Assembly: GCA_017394865.1 (NCBI GenBank)
Contig: JAFPWT010000014.1
Span: forward strand, 1 to 64,000
Reading direction: 5' to 3'
DNA length: 64,000 bases
DNA from: Bacteroidales bacterium
GTDB taxonomy: Bacteria > Bacteroidota > Bacteroidia > Bacteroidales > F082
Each line of letters opens with the position of its first letter. Positions within the stretch are counted from its first letter, which is position 1. Below are positions 20,121 through 28,120 of this stretch, piece by piece. The position numbers and the translations under genes are program-made. The notes beneath the pieces are model-generated. The model did no database searches. It was not told where the DNA came from and was given only the letters and a program-made list of their open reading frames with translations.

Positions 20121-20798
20121 TTACTTGCAGCAATCTTTTTCAGACTTCTTGCTCTTGCAACAATCTTTTTCGTTTTCAATGGTGATTTTAGTGATGGTAA
20201 CCGGCTCCACGGGTACATCCATATAACCGGTCTTGACCCTTGCGATCTTGTCCACGACCTCGAGTCCTTCGGTAACTTCGCCGAACACAGTATAGTCGCC
20301 ATCGAGATGCGGAGTGCCGCCAACAGTTTTGTAGGCTTGACGCTGTGAAGCGTTGAACACTTTGCCTAAACGCTCTTCGTAGAGGTTGAGTTTTTGGTCG
20401 TCGAACACCTGTCCTTGAACGATGTAAAACTGTGATCCGCTAGAGGCTTTCTTGGGGTTCACTTGGTCGCCTTGACGAGCGGCGCAAAGGGCACCTTTTT
20501 TGTGAAAATGGTTGTCGCGGAACTCAGCAGGAACGGTGTAACCAGGATCCATACGGCCGTCTTTGTTTTGTCCGCCCTGGATCATGAAATTATTGATCAC
20601 ACGGTGGAAAGGCGATCCGTTGTACCATCCTTCGTTCACCAGTTTGATGAAATTGTCGCGGTGCAGCGGCGTGTCGTTGTACAACTTGGCCTTGATGGTG
20701 CCATAATTGGTTTCGATGATTACTACAGTTTCTTTCTGTTGAGCCTGACAGGTCAGTCCGGCGATGATAAGTGTCATAATGATAAAAAGCTTTTTCAT
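20121..20798 (-). CDS. Exported cyclophilin-type peptidyl-prolyl isomerase
   Basis: 225 residues with a signal peptide (MKKLFIIMTLIIAGLTCQAQ). The cyclophilin core follows: SPFHRVINNFMIQGG carries the catalytic Arg-Phe-Gln region, then SGSQFYIVQG and HLDGDYTVFGEV. It catalyses proline cis-trans isomerisation, presumably in the periplasm. The C terminus is odd: residues 209-225 hold a duplicated EKDCCK motif (EKDCCKSKKSEKDCCK) beyond the fold, giving two vicinal Cys pairs. It lies in an operon with the DUF4270 gene (12-base gap) and pheS (12-base gap). Confidence 0.92.
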   Translation of the reverse strand: MKKLFIIMTLIIAGLTCQAQQKETVVIIETNYGTIKAKLYNDTPLHRDNFIKLVNEGWYNGSPFHRVINNFMIQGGQNKDGRMDPGYTVPAEFRDNHFHKKGALCAARQGDQVNPKKASSGSQFYIVQGQVFDDQKLNLYEERLGKVFNASQRQAYKTVGGTPHLDGDYTVFGEVTEGLEVVDKIARVKTGYMDVPVEPVTITKITIENEKDCCKSKKSEKDCCK

Positions 20799-20810
20799 AT
20801 AGATGATTTT

Positions 20811-22175
20811 TTATTCTTTTACTAAGGAATATTTTATTTCGTACCTCATTTGTTGGTCTTGTGGGGCGTCCGGGCCGGCGATGATCCAGCGGTAGGCGTT
20901 GTACGAGGCTCCGGCAATGCTAAGATAGAGGCCTTGGCTGTCTTCGTGACCCAAGATCAAGCCTTGAATGTATTCGGAAATTCGGAAAGTGACGTTTTGT
21001 TTGCTGCTTGAGTAGCTTCCGCCATAGTAACTGCTACCTTCCATGTAGTCAGGTAGTAGCGCAGATCCACCGGTGGTTTTTAGGCTGACTAAAGCCAACG
21101 AGGCGGGAGGTGTCAATACCTCAGACTCGGGCGCGTCTTCTGAAACGGGGATCACGAGCTTGGCTTCGTTGATGATAAGATGGGTCCCTTCGTCTTGAAG
21201 TCCAGCGGCCCACTCTTTCAGGTCGGGGAAGCTGATGAAACAACGGATGCCGCCCATTGATTGGAGATACAGCTGTGTCTGCCCCAAGGCTTCATTGCCG
21301 TCCAGCACCTGCTGTATGAAAACAGACGATCCCAAGGTGTAGTCGTGCAGGTATTGATTAAAGAACACGTCGTCAGAGGTGATGTAGAAGTCGTAGCGCA
21401 TCTGGTTAGTGCTGGGTGTTTCATGGTAGTAGACCTGCAGCTTGGTGATTGAGTTGCTAGTAGGGTTGAAGTAGCAAATAGCACCGTTTTGGCTGACGCT
21501 CTCGCAGCTGATCTTCAATCCGTGGAAATAGTTCTTGAATGCGTCGGGGGTGCTGAAGATGGCGCTGTCAGCCGTCGCCAGTCGTTCGCCGAAACTATTT
21601 GACAGAGGAATACGGAGTACAGCGTTGCTAAGTGTGTCGTTGCCAACTATCGTCTTCACTGTTTTGGGATGGGGCTGAAACTGATAGCTGTTGGCGAGAT
21701 CTTCGCCTTGCACCATCACTTCGGAGAACTGATAATAATCGGCGCTGTCGATCAGGATGTCTGACAGTTCGTAAACGTGTACAGTCTGTGTCGTGGTGGT
21801 GTCGCCGTAATAGCCATTGTAAGCCAGTTGAAGCACTACCGAGTCGATGACGGGATCGTCGCCGAAATATTGGTTTGTCGACGAAAGGTGTAGCTGAGTG
21901 ATAAGGTTGGCGTCGGTCAAACCCATCACCGGATCCATCATGGAGCCCAACAACACCGTGCTCAAGCCTTTGGAGTACAAGGTGTCGATGCGCACTGAAT
22001 GACAGTTAAGTTGAAGTGTGTCGGTATAGAAGGCGCCGATATGGTCGTTTTCTGACAGCAGACCGTTGCCGATGGATTCGGTGGTTTTGCTGCATGAACT
22101 ATATAAAACAACTAAAACACTGAAAATCAGTGTTTTATATAATAGTTGACGATGTTTTTTCAAAATAGAAATCAC
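20811..22175 (-). CDS. DUF4270 lipoprotein
   Basis: 454 residues. The N terminus MISILKKHRQLLYKTLIFSV ends in a lipobox-like LYSSC, so it is a lipoprotein of the cell envelope. The start SCSKTTESIGNGLL and the phrases DPVMGLTDANLITQL and DPVIDSVVLQLAYNGYYGD match the Bacteroidota DUF4270 family, whose function is not established. It overlaps the upstream starch-synthase-like gene by four bases (ATGA), so the two are translationally coupled. Confidence 0.82.
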   Translation of the reverse strand: MISILKKHRQLLYKTLIFSVLVVLYSSCSKTTESIGNGLLSENDHIGAFYTDTLQLNCHSVRIDTLYSKGLSTVLLGSMMDPVMGLTDANLITQLHLSSTNQYFGDDPVIDSVVLQLAYNGYYGDTTTTQTVHVYELSDILIDSADYYQFSEVMVQGEDLANSYQFQPHPKTVKTIVGNDTLSNAVLRIPLSNSFGERLATADSAIFSTPDAFKNYFHGLKISCESVSQNGAICYFNPTSNSITKLQVYYHETPSTNQMRYDFYITSDDVFFNQYLHDYTLGSSVFIQQVLDGNEALGQTQLYLQSMGGIRCFISFPDLKEWAAGLQDEGTHLIINEAKLVIPVSEDAPESEVLTPPASLALVSLKTTGGSALLPDYMEGSSYYGGSYSSSKQNVTFRISEYIQGLILGHEDSQGLYLSIAGASYNAYRWIIAGPDAPQDQQMRYEIKYSLVKE

Positions 22176-22987
22176 TGGTTTAAAATGGTATCGTAAAAAT
22201 CGTTATAGATGTCTGCGTAGTTTTCCGAGTTCTGGTATTCAAGAATGGGTTTGTTGCAACTCTTGAGGTATTCCGCGATCTCGGGGTTGATTTTCTCGCT
22301 TCCGATAATAATGCCGTCAGAGAGATCGATGGCTGATTTGGTGAGGTTGACGTAGTTGGGTTCTTTAAAATATTTGAGGTCTTTGGGTGTGATACCGGGG
22401 AGTTTTACTTTTTTCTCGAAGCCTTCGCGGAAAGTCTCCTTGAAGCCGTCGTTATAGATGGAGTAGATGATCTTCGACTCGTTGAACAGGGGGTTGTCCT
22501 TGTAGGCTCGTTTGATGAACAGGGGCATCAGGGCCGACATCCATCCGTTGCAGTGGATGATGTCGGGCGACCAACTTTGTTTTTTCACCGTCTCGATGAC
22601 GCCGCGGTTGAAGAACACGATGCGATAGTCGTTGTCTTCGCAGAATTTTCCGTTGTTATCATATGCGGTGTATTTCTTCTTTGTAAAGAAGTCGTCGTTG
22701 TCGATGAAATAAATCTGCATCCTGGCTTTCTGGATAGAAGCCACCCTGATGATGAGGGGATGGTCGGTGTCGTTGATGATGAGGTTCATGCCTGACAGGC
22801 GGATCACTTCGTGCAGCTGATTACGGCGCTCGTTGATGTTGCCATAGCGAGGCATGAAAATCCTGATTTCTCTTCCTTTTTCTTGTGTGGCTTGGGGCAG
22901 GTTTCTCCCTAACAGGCTCACCGGATTTTCCGGCAAGTAGGGGGTGATTTCCTGATGTACAAATAGTACCCGATGTTTGTTCGTCAT
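22172..22987 (-). CDS. Starch/glycogen synthase catalytic-domain protein (GT5 N-terminal half only)
   Basis: 271 residues resembling only the N-terminal Rossmann half of GT5 glycogen synthases: VLFVHQEITPYLPENPVS, REIRIFMPRYGNINERRN and SWSPDIIHCNGWMSALMPLF. The usual C-terminal GT-B half with the nucleotide-sugar site is absent. The usual KTGGL motif near the N terminus is replaced by PENPVSLLG. A full glycogen-synthase activity is therefore doubtful. It leads a four-gene operon (then DUF4270, cyclophilin, pheS) with a -7 box at 23012-23019. A role in envelope or sugar sensing is only a guess. Confidence 0.75.
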   Translation of the reverse strand: MTNKHRVLFVHQEITPYLPENPVSLLGRNLPQATQEKGREIRIFMPRYGNINERRNQLHEVIRLSGMNLIINDTDHPLIIRVASIQKARMQIYFIDNDDFFTKKKYTAYDNNGKFCEDNDYRIVFFNRGVIETVKKQSWSPDIIHCNGWMSALMPLFIKRAYKDNPLFNESKIIYSIYNDGFKETFREGFEKKVKLPGITPKDLKYFKEPNYVNLTKSAIDLSDGIIIGSEKINPEIAEYLKSCNKPILEYQNSENYADIYNDFYDTILNQ

Positions 22988-23011
22988 GGTATGCAGTTAG
23001 CTGTTAAACTG

Positions 23012-23019
23012 CAAAGTTA
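23012..23019 (-). promoter_or_regulatory. -7 box for the GT5-like/DUF4270/cyclophilin/pheS operon
   Basis: The minus strand reads TAACTTTG (TAnnTTTG), 24 bases before the start at 22987. Confidence 0.65.
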
Positions 23020-23061
23020 CAAAAAAAAACCGAAATACGAGAAAAAAACTTTTAAAAACAT

Positions 23062-23069
23062 TATCTTTG
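23062..23069 (+). promoter_or_regulatory. -7 box for meaB
   Basis: TATCTTTG, 22 bases before ATG 23092. Confidence 0.7.
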
Positions 23070-23091
23070 CCACTTAAAACCTAGAAGTGGA

Positions 23092-24207
23092 ATGGAAATA
23101 GAACACTTTGAAAATCAAGAGCATGAATGGGATTCGAACCTGAAGGTAGCTGAAGGCGTCGATCAACCGGTGCAGGTGAACCCTCAGGCGATGGAGCGCA
23201 TGATGCGAAACAGACAACAGTTGATGCCGCTCGAATGGTATATCGATGGTATCCTAAAAGGCGACCGCGTTGTGTTGGGTAAAGCCATCACTTTGGTGGA
23301 GAGCGCCCTGCCCAAACACCAGGAGCTGGCCCAGCAGATCATCGCCGCCTGCCTGCCTCATTCTGGGAAAGCCCTTCGCTTGGGCATCACAGGCGTCCCT
23401 GGCGCTGGAAAAAGCACCTTCATCGAAGCTCTGGGCATGTACCTTTGCCGCAACGACCACAAGCTGGCAGTGCTGGCCATCGACCCCTCCAGCCAACGTT
23501 CCAAAGGTTCTATTTTGGGCGACAAGACCCGTATGGAGGAACTCTCAGTGCATCCTAATGCCTTCATCCGTCCTTCAGCCTCGGCAGGAACCCTAGGCGG
23601 CGTGGCTCGCAAGACACGTGAAACGGTGATTCTCTGCGAAGCAGCGGGTTACGACACAATCTTTATCGAAACCGTGGGCGTGGGTCAATCGGAGACCGCC
23701 GTACACTCCATGGTCGATTTCTTCTTGTTGATTCTCATCAGCGGTGCTGGCGACGAACTCCAGGGCATCAAACGTGGCATCATGGAGATGGCCGATGGCA
23801 TTGCTGTCAACAAAGCCGATGGCGACAATGTGCTTCGCGCCGAACGTGCTGCCGCCGAATGCCGTACGGCCCTGCATCTCTTTCCCATGCCCGACTCGGG
23901 CCAAGAGACCCAAGTGCTCACCTGCTCTTCGCTCACAGGCTACAATGTCGACGCGGTATGGCAAATGGTGTACGACCACGTTCAGGCCATCCGCGCCAAT
24001 GGCTACCTCCAACAGAAACGCTCCCAGCAGGACGTCCAAATGATGATCGACACCATGGAATCTGCCCTCAAATCGGATTTCTACCAGAACCAACTGGTCA
24101 CCGACCTGCTCCCCCTGATCGAAAACGATGTCCGCAATCAACGCATGAGCGCCTATATAGGCGCGCAAAAGCTTTTGGATGCATATTTCAATATGTTGAA
24201 GAGGTAA
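23092..24207 (+). CDS. meaB: Methylmalonyl-CoA mutase-associated GTPase MeaB
   Basis: 371 residues. The P-loop GVPGAGKST is at 101-109. Further family motifs are LAIDPSSQRSKGSILGDKTR, RPSASAGTLGGVARKTRE and the G3 region IETVGVGQSE. NKADGDN gives base specificity. MeaB/ArgK chaperones load and protect adenosylcobalamin-dependent methylmalonyl-CoA mutase in the propionate/succinate pathway typical of Bacteroidota. The mutase genes are not in the window. It has its own promoter. Confidence 0.95.
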   Translation: MEIEHFENQEHEWDSNLKVAEGVDQPVQVNPQAMERMMRNRQQLMPLEWYIDGILKGDRVVLGKAITLVESALPKHQELAQQIIAACLPHSGKALRLGITGVPGAGKSTFIEALGMYLCRNDHKLAVLAIDPSSQRSKGSILGDKTRMEELSVHPNAFIRPSASAGTLGGVARKTRETVILCEAAGYDTIFIETVGVGQSETAVHSMVDFFLLILISGAGDELQGIKRGIMEMADGIAVNKADGDNVLRAERAAAECRTALHLFPMPDSGQETQVLTCSSLTGYNVDAVWQMVYDHVQAIRANGYLQQKRSQQDVQMMIDTMESALKSDFYQNQLVTDLLPLIENDVRNQRMSAYIGAQKLLDAYFNMLKR

Positions 24208-24275
24208 GACGGAAGCGGTTCTTTTTGATGCTTTTTTCATTTTAGACTGATAGTTTTTCCACGAGTCTCTCGTCT

Positions 24276-24340
24276 ATGATGTTGTAAGGTTCATGCAAAT
24301 GGGCCATAGTTAACGTACATCATTAACCTAACAACATCAT
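24276..24340. repeat. 16-bp-arm inverted repeat just upstream of the peptidase start codon
   Basis: ATGATGTTGTAAGGTT (24276-24291) and AACCTAACAACATCAT (24325-24340) are inverted copies with one mismatch, separated by 33 bases. The right arm ends four bases before ATG 24345. It could fold in the 5' leader and occlude the ribosome-binding region, be an operator, or be the ends of a very small element. No clear target-site duplication is seen. Confidence 0.7.
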
Positions 24341-24344
24341 TACA

Positions 24345-25682
24345 ATGAAAAAAACATTTATTATCCTTTTTGCCATCGCTATGGTAAGCGTGACAAAAGC
24401 ACAAAGTTTACAAGAAACAGAAGCCAACCACATCCTCAACCGCTTTCTCGACTATGTCAAGATCGAGAGTCAATCCATTGACGATCCAGATCCTGAGTCT
24501 ATTCCCATGACCGAAGGTCAAAAGGAAATGGCTCAACATATCTTTAACGAGCTGAAGGCTATCGACAGGGACAACAAGACGGACATCAAGATGTCGCCCA
24601 ACTACTATGTTTACGTGAAAGTGCCATCAAATATGGGAAAAAAAGCGCCTTCGGTCATGTTCATGGCTCATTTGGACGTCACTCCCGAAGCCAACGCCAA
24701 AGGCATTCGTCCGCAAGTTCACTATAACTACGATGGATGCGACATCGCCTTAGGCAACGGACTGGTTTTAAGCCCGAACAATCCAGAAGGCGACCATTTG
24801 AAAGATGTCGTTGGCAAGACCATCATCACCACCGACGGTAATACGTTGCTAGGAGCCGACTGCAAGGCCGGTTGCACCATTTTGGTGACACTCTTCGAAC
24901 AAATGGTCAACGATTCAAGTTTCGAGCATGGCGATGTATACTTCACTTTCACGCAAAACGAGGAAGTGGACAAAGATGTCATGGGCATGGACATGAGCTA
25001 TTTTGATCGCATCCCGGACATCTTCTTCGATGTTGACGGCTCATATACCTACCAGTATAGCGTTTCCAACTTCACTGCAGAGGGACGCACCTACTTGTTC
25101 AAAGGCAACCAAGCCCACCCTGCAAAAGCTAAAGCTATGAGATATGCCGATGCCCTTACCGCATCAGGCTTTTTTATCGGCCAATTACCACCTGAGATTC
25201 ACCCCTCCTATTCGGAAGGGCGTCAGGGTTATGTGCATTGTTACAGTTTGGAGCCGCTGCCCAATGGACATGATATGCGTCTTCGTGTTCGTATCCGCTA
25301 TTTTGACAAAGCTGATGGCGAACGACTCAAAGCCGACCTTGACGAAGCCTATCGTAAAACGCGACAGGCCTTTCCTTTAGTCGAGATAGACCTCGAAAAC
25401 GACGCGCTACAATACGAAAACATCGCTTACACCATGCATCCTCAAGCTGTTAATGTGATCCAACGGGCAGCTGAAAAAACTGGAATAAACATGAAAGGCT
25501 TTGACTTGCGGGCGGGAACTACTGGAGCGTCGATGGTTGCCAAGGGTTTACCAGGAGGTCCTTGCCTCTACGGCGCGCAACAGGCATCACATAGTGTTTA
25601 TGAATGGTGCTGTCTTGAAGAAATTATGGAAATCATTAAATTGACATCCAATATTGTGACGGAAGTGAGCCTGCTTGAATAG
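24345..25682 (+). CDS. Exported PepT-like M20 peptidase (tripeptidase)
   Basis: 445 residues, related to peptidase T of family M20 but with an N-terminal signal peptide (MKKTFIILFAIAMVSVTKAQ), so periplasmic rather than cytosolic. Metal-site motifs are visible: MAHLDVTPEA (His and Asp), GNTLLGADCKAG (bridging Asp), FTQNEEVDKD (catalytic Glu), DVDG (Asp) and a late His in the segment QQASHSVYEW. The lid/dimerisation domain follows near 215. It should release N-terminal residues from short peptides. A long inverted repeat precedes its start codon. No TAnnTTTG box was found, so its promoter is unclear. Confidence 0.88.
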   Translation: MKKTFIILFAIAMVSVTKAQSLQETEANHILNRFLDYVKIESQSIDDPDPESIPMTEGQKEMAQHIFNELKAIDRDNKTDIKMSPNYYVYVKVPSNMGKKAPSVMFMAHLDVTPEANAKGIRPQVHYNYDGCDIALGNGLVLSPNNPEGDHLKDVVGKTIITTDGNTLLGADCKAGCTILVTLFEQMVNDSSFEHGDVYFTFTQNEEVDKDVMGMDMSYFDRIPDIFFDVDGSYTYQYSVSNFTAEGRTYLFKGNQAHPAKAKAMRYADALTASGFFIGQLPPEIHPSYSEGRQGYVHCYSLEPLPNGHDMRLRVRIRYFDKADGERLKADLDEAYRKTRQAFPLVEIDLENDALQYENIAYTMHPQAVNVIQRAAEKTGINMKGFDLRAGTTGASMVAKGLPGGPCLYGAQQASHSVYEWCCLEEIMEIIKLTSNIVTEVSLLE

Positions 25683-25691
25683 CCTCTTTGT

Positions 25692-27062
25692 TCATTTGTC
25701 GAAACAGCCAGTATGTTGGTCAAAATGACGAATAAGTTCATGGTCTTTAGCATTAGGCACAATATCTCCTTCGTTATTGTTTTTTGGAAAGTTGACTATT
25801 CCTATTTTGGCAAGGAATGAGCGTACTGTATTTGGAACAAAATAGTCGTGGCTGTTACTTGTTTTATAGACAACAAAATAGACATACAGGGGACAGGTGG
25901 CAAGACCGTTGTTAGATGAATCGATAACCTTGATGCGGCGTGGTGTGTCATTGATTAATGCTGCAGTGTAAGAGCTTGATTCAAGGATTACGTATGGGTG
26001 ATCAAAACGGTCGTCCCCTGTATGAAAACGCTCCGTCTTTATAGAGTCTGCCAATTTTGAATGAAATAAGGAATTGTACTTACGCCAGGTGGCACTGGTG
26101 TTTGCGGTCGTAGTGTATACATGAGTTTTTGTCAAAGTATCACTCTGTGTTTTTAGTAGAATCTGTAATAAAACTTCAGAATCAATCGAATCGTGTTGTT
26201 TGTGTTGTTCGAAGATGCTATCGAATTCTTCACTGTAAAGCACCTGCAACGGGCTTTCTCCTATCTCTATTTCAGCAAGATAGCCAATTGTCGACCTAAA
26301 TTTTTCTTTAGATTCCTCATTCATTATTTGGTTAGCATCAAACTTTTCAGCGGACATCAAAACCAAATAATAATCTCGAGAACTCTCTTTAGTTAGTGCG
26401 CCAATACTGATTTCTTCTGTCACGACAGACCACGCAGCCGTGCTTGCCATAGGCATATTGATGGTATTGTTCAAAGCCCCAGGAAAAGTGTTTTGGATGT
26501 ATCCTTTCACCGAACCACCTCCAAACAGTATCAGTTTAGGTTTGTCTCTCAACAGGCCATGCATGGCAAATCCCACGATAGACAAAACCACTAAACCTAT
26601 TACGATCTTTCCTATGTGTCGCCGAAAAGGTTGAGAGGTCTTCATGTGCTCAAAAAGCCTTTTATAAAAACCATCATAATAATCGCTGCTATAAGGTACC
26701 CCGTTTTCGCGCTTTACTTCAATAATGTCAACCGGGAGTTTCTGCTGAGGCCACTCAAACTCGGGTAACATGACAGGAATGATGTTTTTTCCAAGTTTTA
26801 TGGCATACGCCAATTCCATACGCGCCCAATCGTTTTCGATAGGAGTGCCGGCAAGTGTGCGGTCAAAGAAATTCTTGTCAAGGATGACGATGAAGTCTTT
26901 GCTTTGTTCGATGTTCTTAAGGATTATTTCATCAAACTTACCACCTCGCAAAGAGGTCTTGTCCATAAAAACCTTATAACCATCATTTCTTAATCTTGTT
27001 GCAAGAAGCTCTGCCTCGTTATAACCACCTTCGTGCCGATAACTGATGAAGACACCACCCAT
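25692..27062 (-). CDS. TIR-transmembrane-PstS-like receptor protein
   Basis: 456 residues from MGGVFISYRHEGG. Residues 1-140 are a TIR domain: VFISYRH strand A, VFMDKTSLRGG BB-loop region, DFIVILDKNF, and WARMELAYAIKLGKNIIPV with Glu83 in the NADase catalytic position. One membrane helix spans about 151-170. Residues 175-456 look like a periplasmic binding fold (KPKLILFGGGSVKGYI, MASTAAW, late CPLYVYFVVYK) resembling PstS-type proteins. The TIR would be cytosolic and the binding domain periplasmic, a receptor-like layout. It may hydrolyse or cyclise NAD when the outer domain is engaged (inference). It has its own -7 box at 27085-27092. I know no named family with this order. Confidence 0.75.
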   Translation of the reverse strand: MGGVFISYRHEGGYNEAELLATRLRNDGYKVFMDKTSLRGGKFDEIILKNIEQSKDFIVILDKNFFDRTLAGTPIENDWARMELAYAIKLGKNIIPVMLPEFEWPQQKLPVDIIEVKRENGVPYSSDYYDGFYKRLFEHMKTSQPFRRHIGKIVIGLVVLSIVGFAMHGLLRDKPKLILFGGGSVKGYIQNTFPGALNNTINMPMASTAAWSVVTEEISIGALTKESSRDYYLVLMSAEKFDANQIMNEESKEKFRSTIGYLAEIEIGESPLQVLYSEEFDSIFEQHKQHDSIDSEVLLQILLKTQSDTLTKTHVYTTTANTSATWRKYNSLFHSKLADSIKTERFHTGDDRFDHPYVILESSSYTAALINDTPRRIKVIDSSNNGLATCPLYVYFVVYKTSNSHDYFVPNTVRSFLAKIGIVNFPKNNNEGDIVPNAKDHELIRHFDQHTGCFDK

Positions 27063-27084
27063 ATCATACAGTTTAATTACAGCA

Positions 27085-27092
27085 CAAAAATA
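27085..27092 (-). promoter_or_regulatory. -7 box for the TIR gene
   Basis: The minus strand reads TATTTTTG, 22 bases before the start at 27062, in the 107-base gap after the membrane-protein gene. Confidence 0.6.
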
Positions 27093-27169
27093 CATTTTTT
27101 CCGATAAACTGCTGATAGATTTACATGGGTTGAAAGTTTCGCCCCTTGCGTTTAATACTGCTGCTCAAT

Positions 27170-28072
27170 TTAGCCATTTTGCTCCATGAATAGACTCTTG
27201 ACGTCTACATAGCCTTTTGGTGATAGTTTATACTTTTGTATTTTCCAGGTGTCAGCTGCTTCTTTATAACGCAAGATATAGAAACAGCCGTCAAAGGCTT
27301 GTAATTGAGGCAGATCGGGAAACTCAGCACGTACAGCATCGTATTCGGAGATGTTATCAACAATAAGGGAAAGCTTTTCTTTAAAAGACAGCGACTTCCC
27401 TAATTCCCATTTGCAGGGTTCTGTATCACATACCCGTAGGAATATCTCAGAGGCTTTAAGAATCAACTCCTCCACCTCTTGTTTCCAGGTTGATTCACTA
27501 ATATAGATTCTTGTGGCGCCATAAGGGGCATCGACCTCATTCGGAAGACCGACAGCATATAATTTAGGAAATCCCACTTTAGCCACAAGTCTCGCAAAAT
27601 CCTTCTCGGAGAAATTTGAAGCGTCTTGATCCGATCTGAATGCGCGCAAATAGAGCGAAAAATGTCTGTTGCTGGATAATAGTTCTTTTGACACCACTGT
27701 AGAAATATTACCTCTATTCTTGTTAATGCTCCTCGTCATATTGACAAACATCACAAAGATGATGGTTACCAATGATAACAGAGCAGAATCTGCCCAATCG
27801 CCTTGAAGGTATCCCAAAACAACAATAACACCTATCACACATATTGCAATAACAACAGAGTAGATAATAATGGTAAGTGATATCCTATTATTCTTCAATT
27901 GTTTCCTTGCGAGCACGGTCTCTTTCAGGTTTGACCGAGAGTGTTTTTCGATCTTTTTCTTCGTGAAAGCTTCCTCTTTTGAGAGAAGTTTGGAAAGCCA
28001 CGAACTCAGCAAAGCAGATAATAAGATAATTACAATTCTTGTTATTATCCTACCATATCCAATAGCACTCAT
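27170..28072 (-). CDS. Three-helix membrane protein with a YLRAF-type soluble domain
   Basis: 300 residues. Membrane helices lie at about 8-27, 65-87 and 95-112, with a basic loop between the first two. The soluble part (about 135-300) carries YLRAFRSDQD at 141-150, then VGLPNEVDAPYGATRIYI, STWKQEVEELILKA and a late WELGKSL. This order (LRxF-D, then a GxP loop, a W-xxxV helix and WEL) suggests an alpha/beta nucleotide- or TIR-like fold, which I cannot name. It sits between the peptidase-RyR gene (48-base gap, no promoter box seen) and the TIR gene, so it is probably part of the same unit. Function unknown. Confidence 0.65.
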   Translation of the reverse strand: MSAIGYGRIITRIVIILLSALLSSWLSKLLSKEEAFTKKKIEKHSRSNLKETVLARKQLKNNRISLTIIIYSVVIAICVIGVIVVLGYLQGDWADSALLSLVTIIFVMFVNMTRSINKNRGNISTVVSKELLSSNRHFSLYLRAFRSDQDASNFSEKDFARLVAKVGFPKLYAVGLPNEVDAPYGATRIYISESTWKQEVEELILKASEIFLRVCDTEPCKWELGKSLSFKEKLSLIVDNISEYDAVRAEFPDLPQLQAFDGCFYILRYKEAADTWKIQKYKLSPKGYVDVKSLFMEQNG

Positions 28073-28120
28073 ATTAAAATAGTATATTCTCTAAGAAAGG
28101 ATGTCGTCAAGCTGGAAACA

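Noticed and set aside
24858-24875. Cys in place of the second Asp in the PepT GADDKAG motif, as a sign of inactivity
   Set aside because: The bridging metal ligand of M20 enzymes is the first Asp, which is kept; the Cys replaces a non-ligand position.
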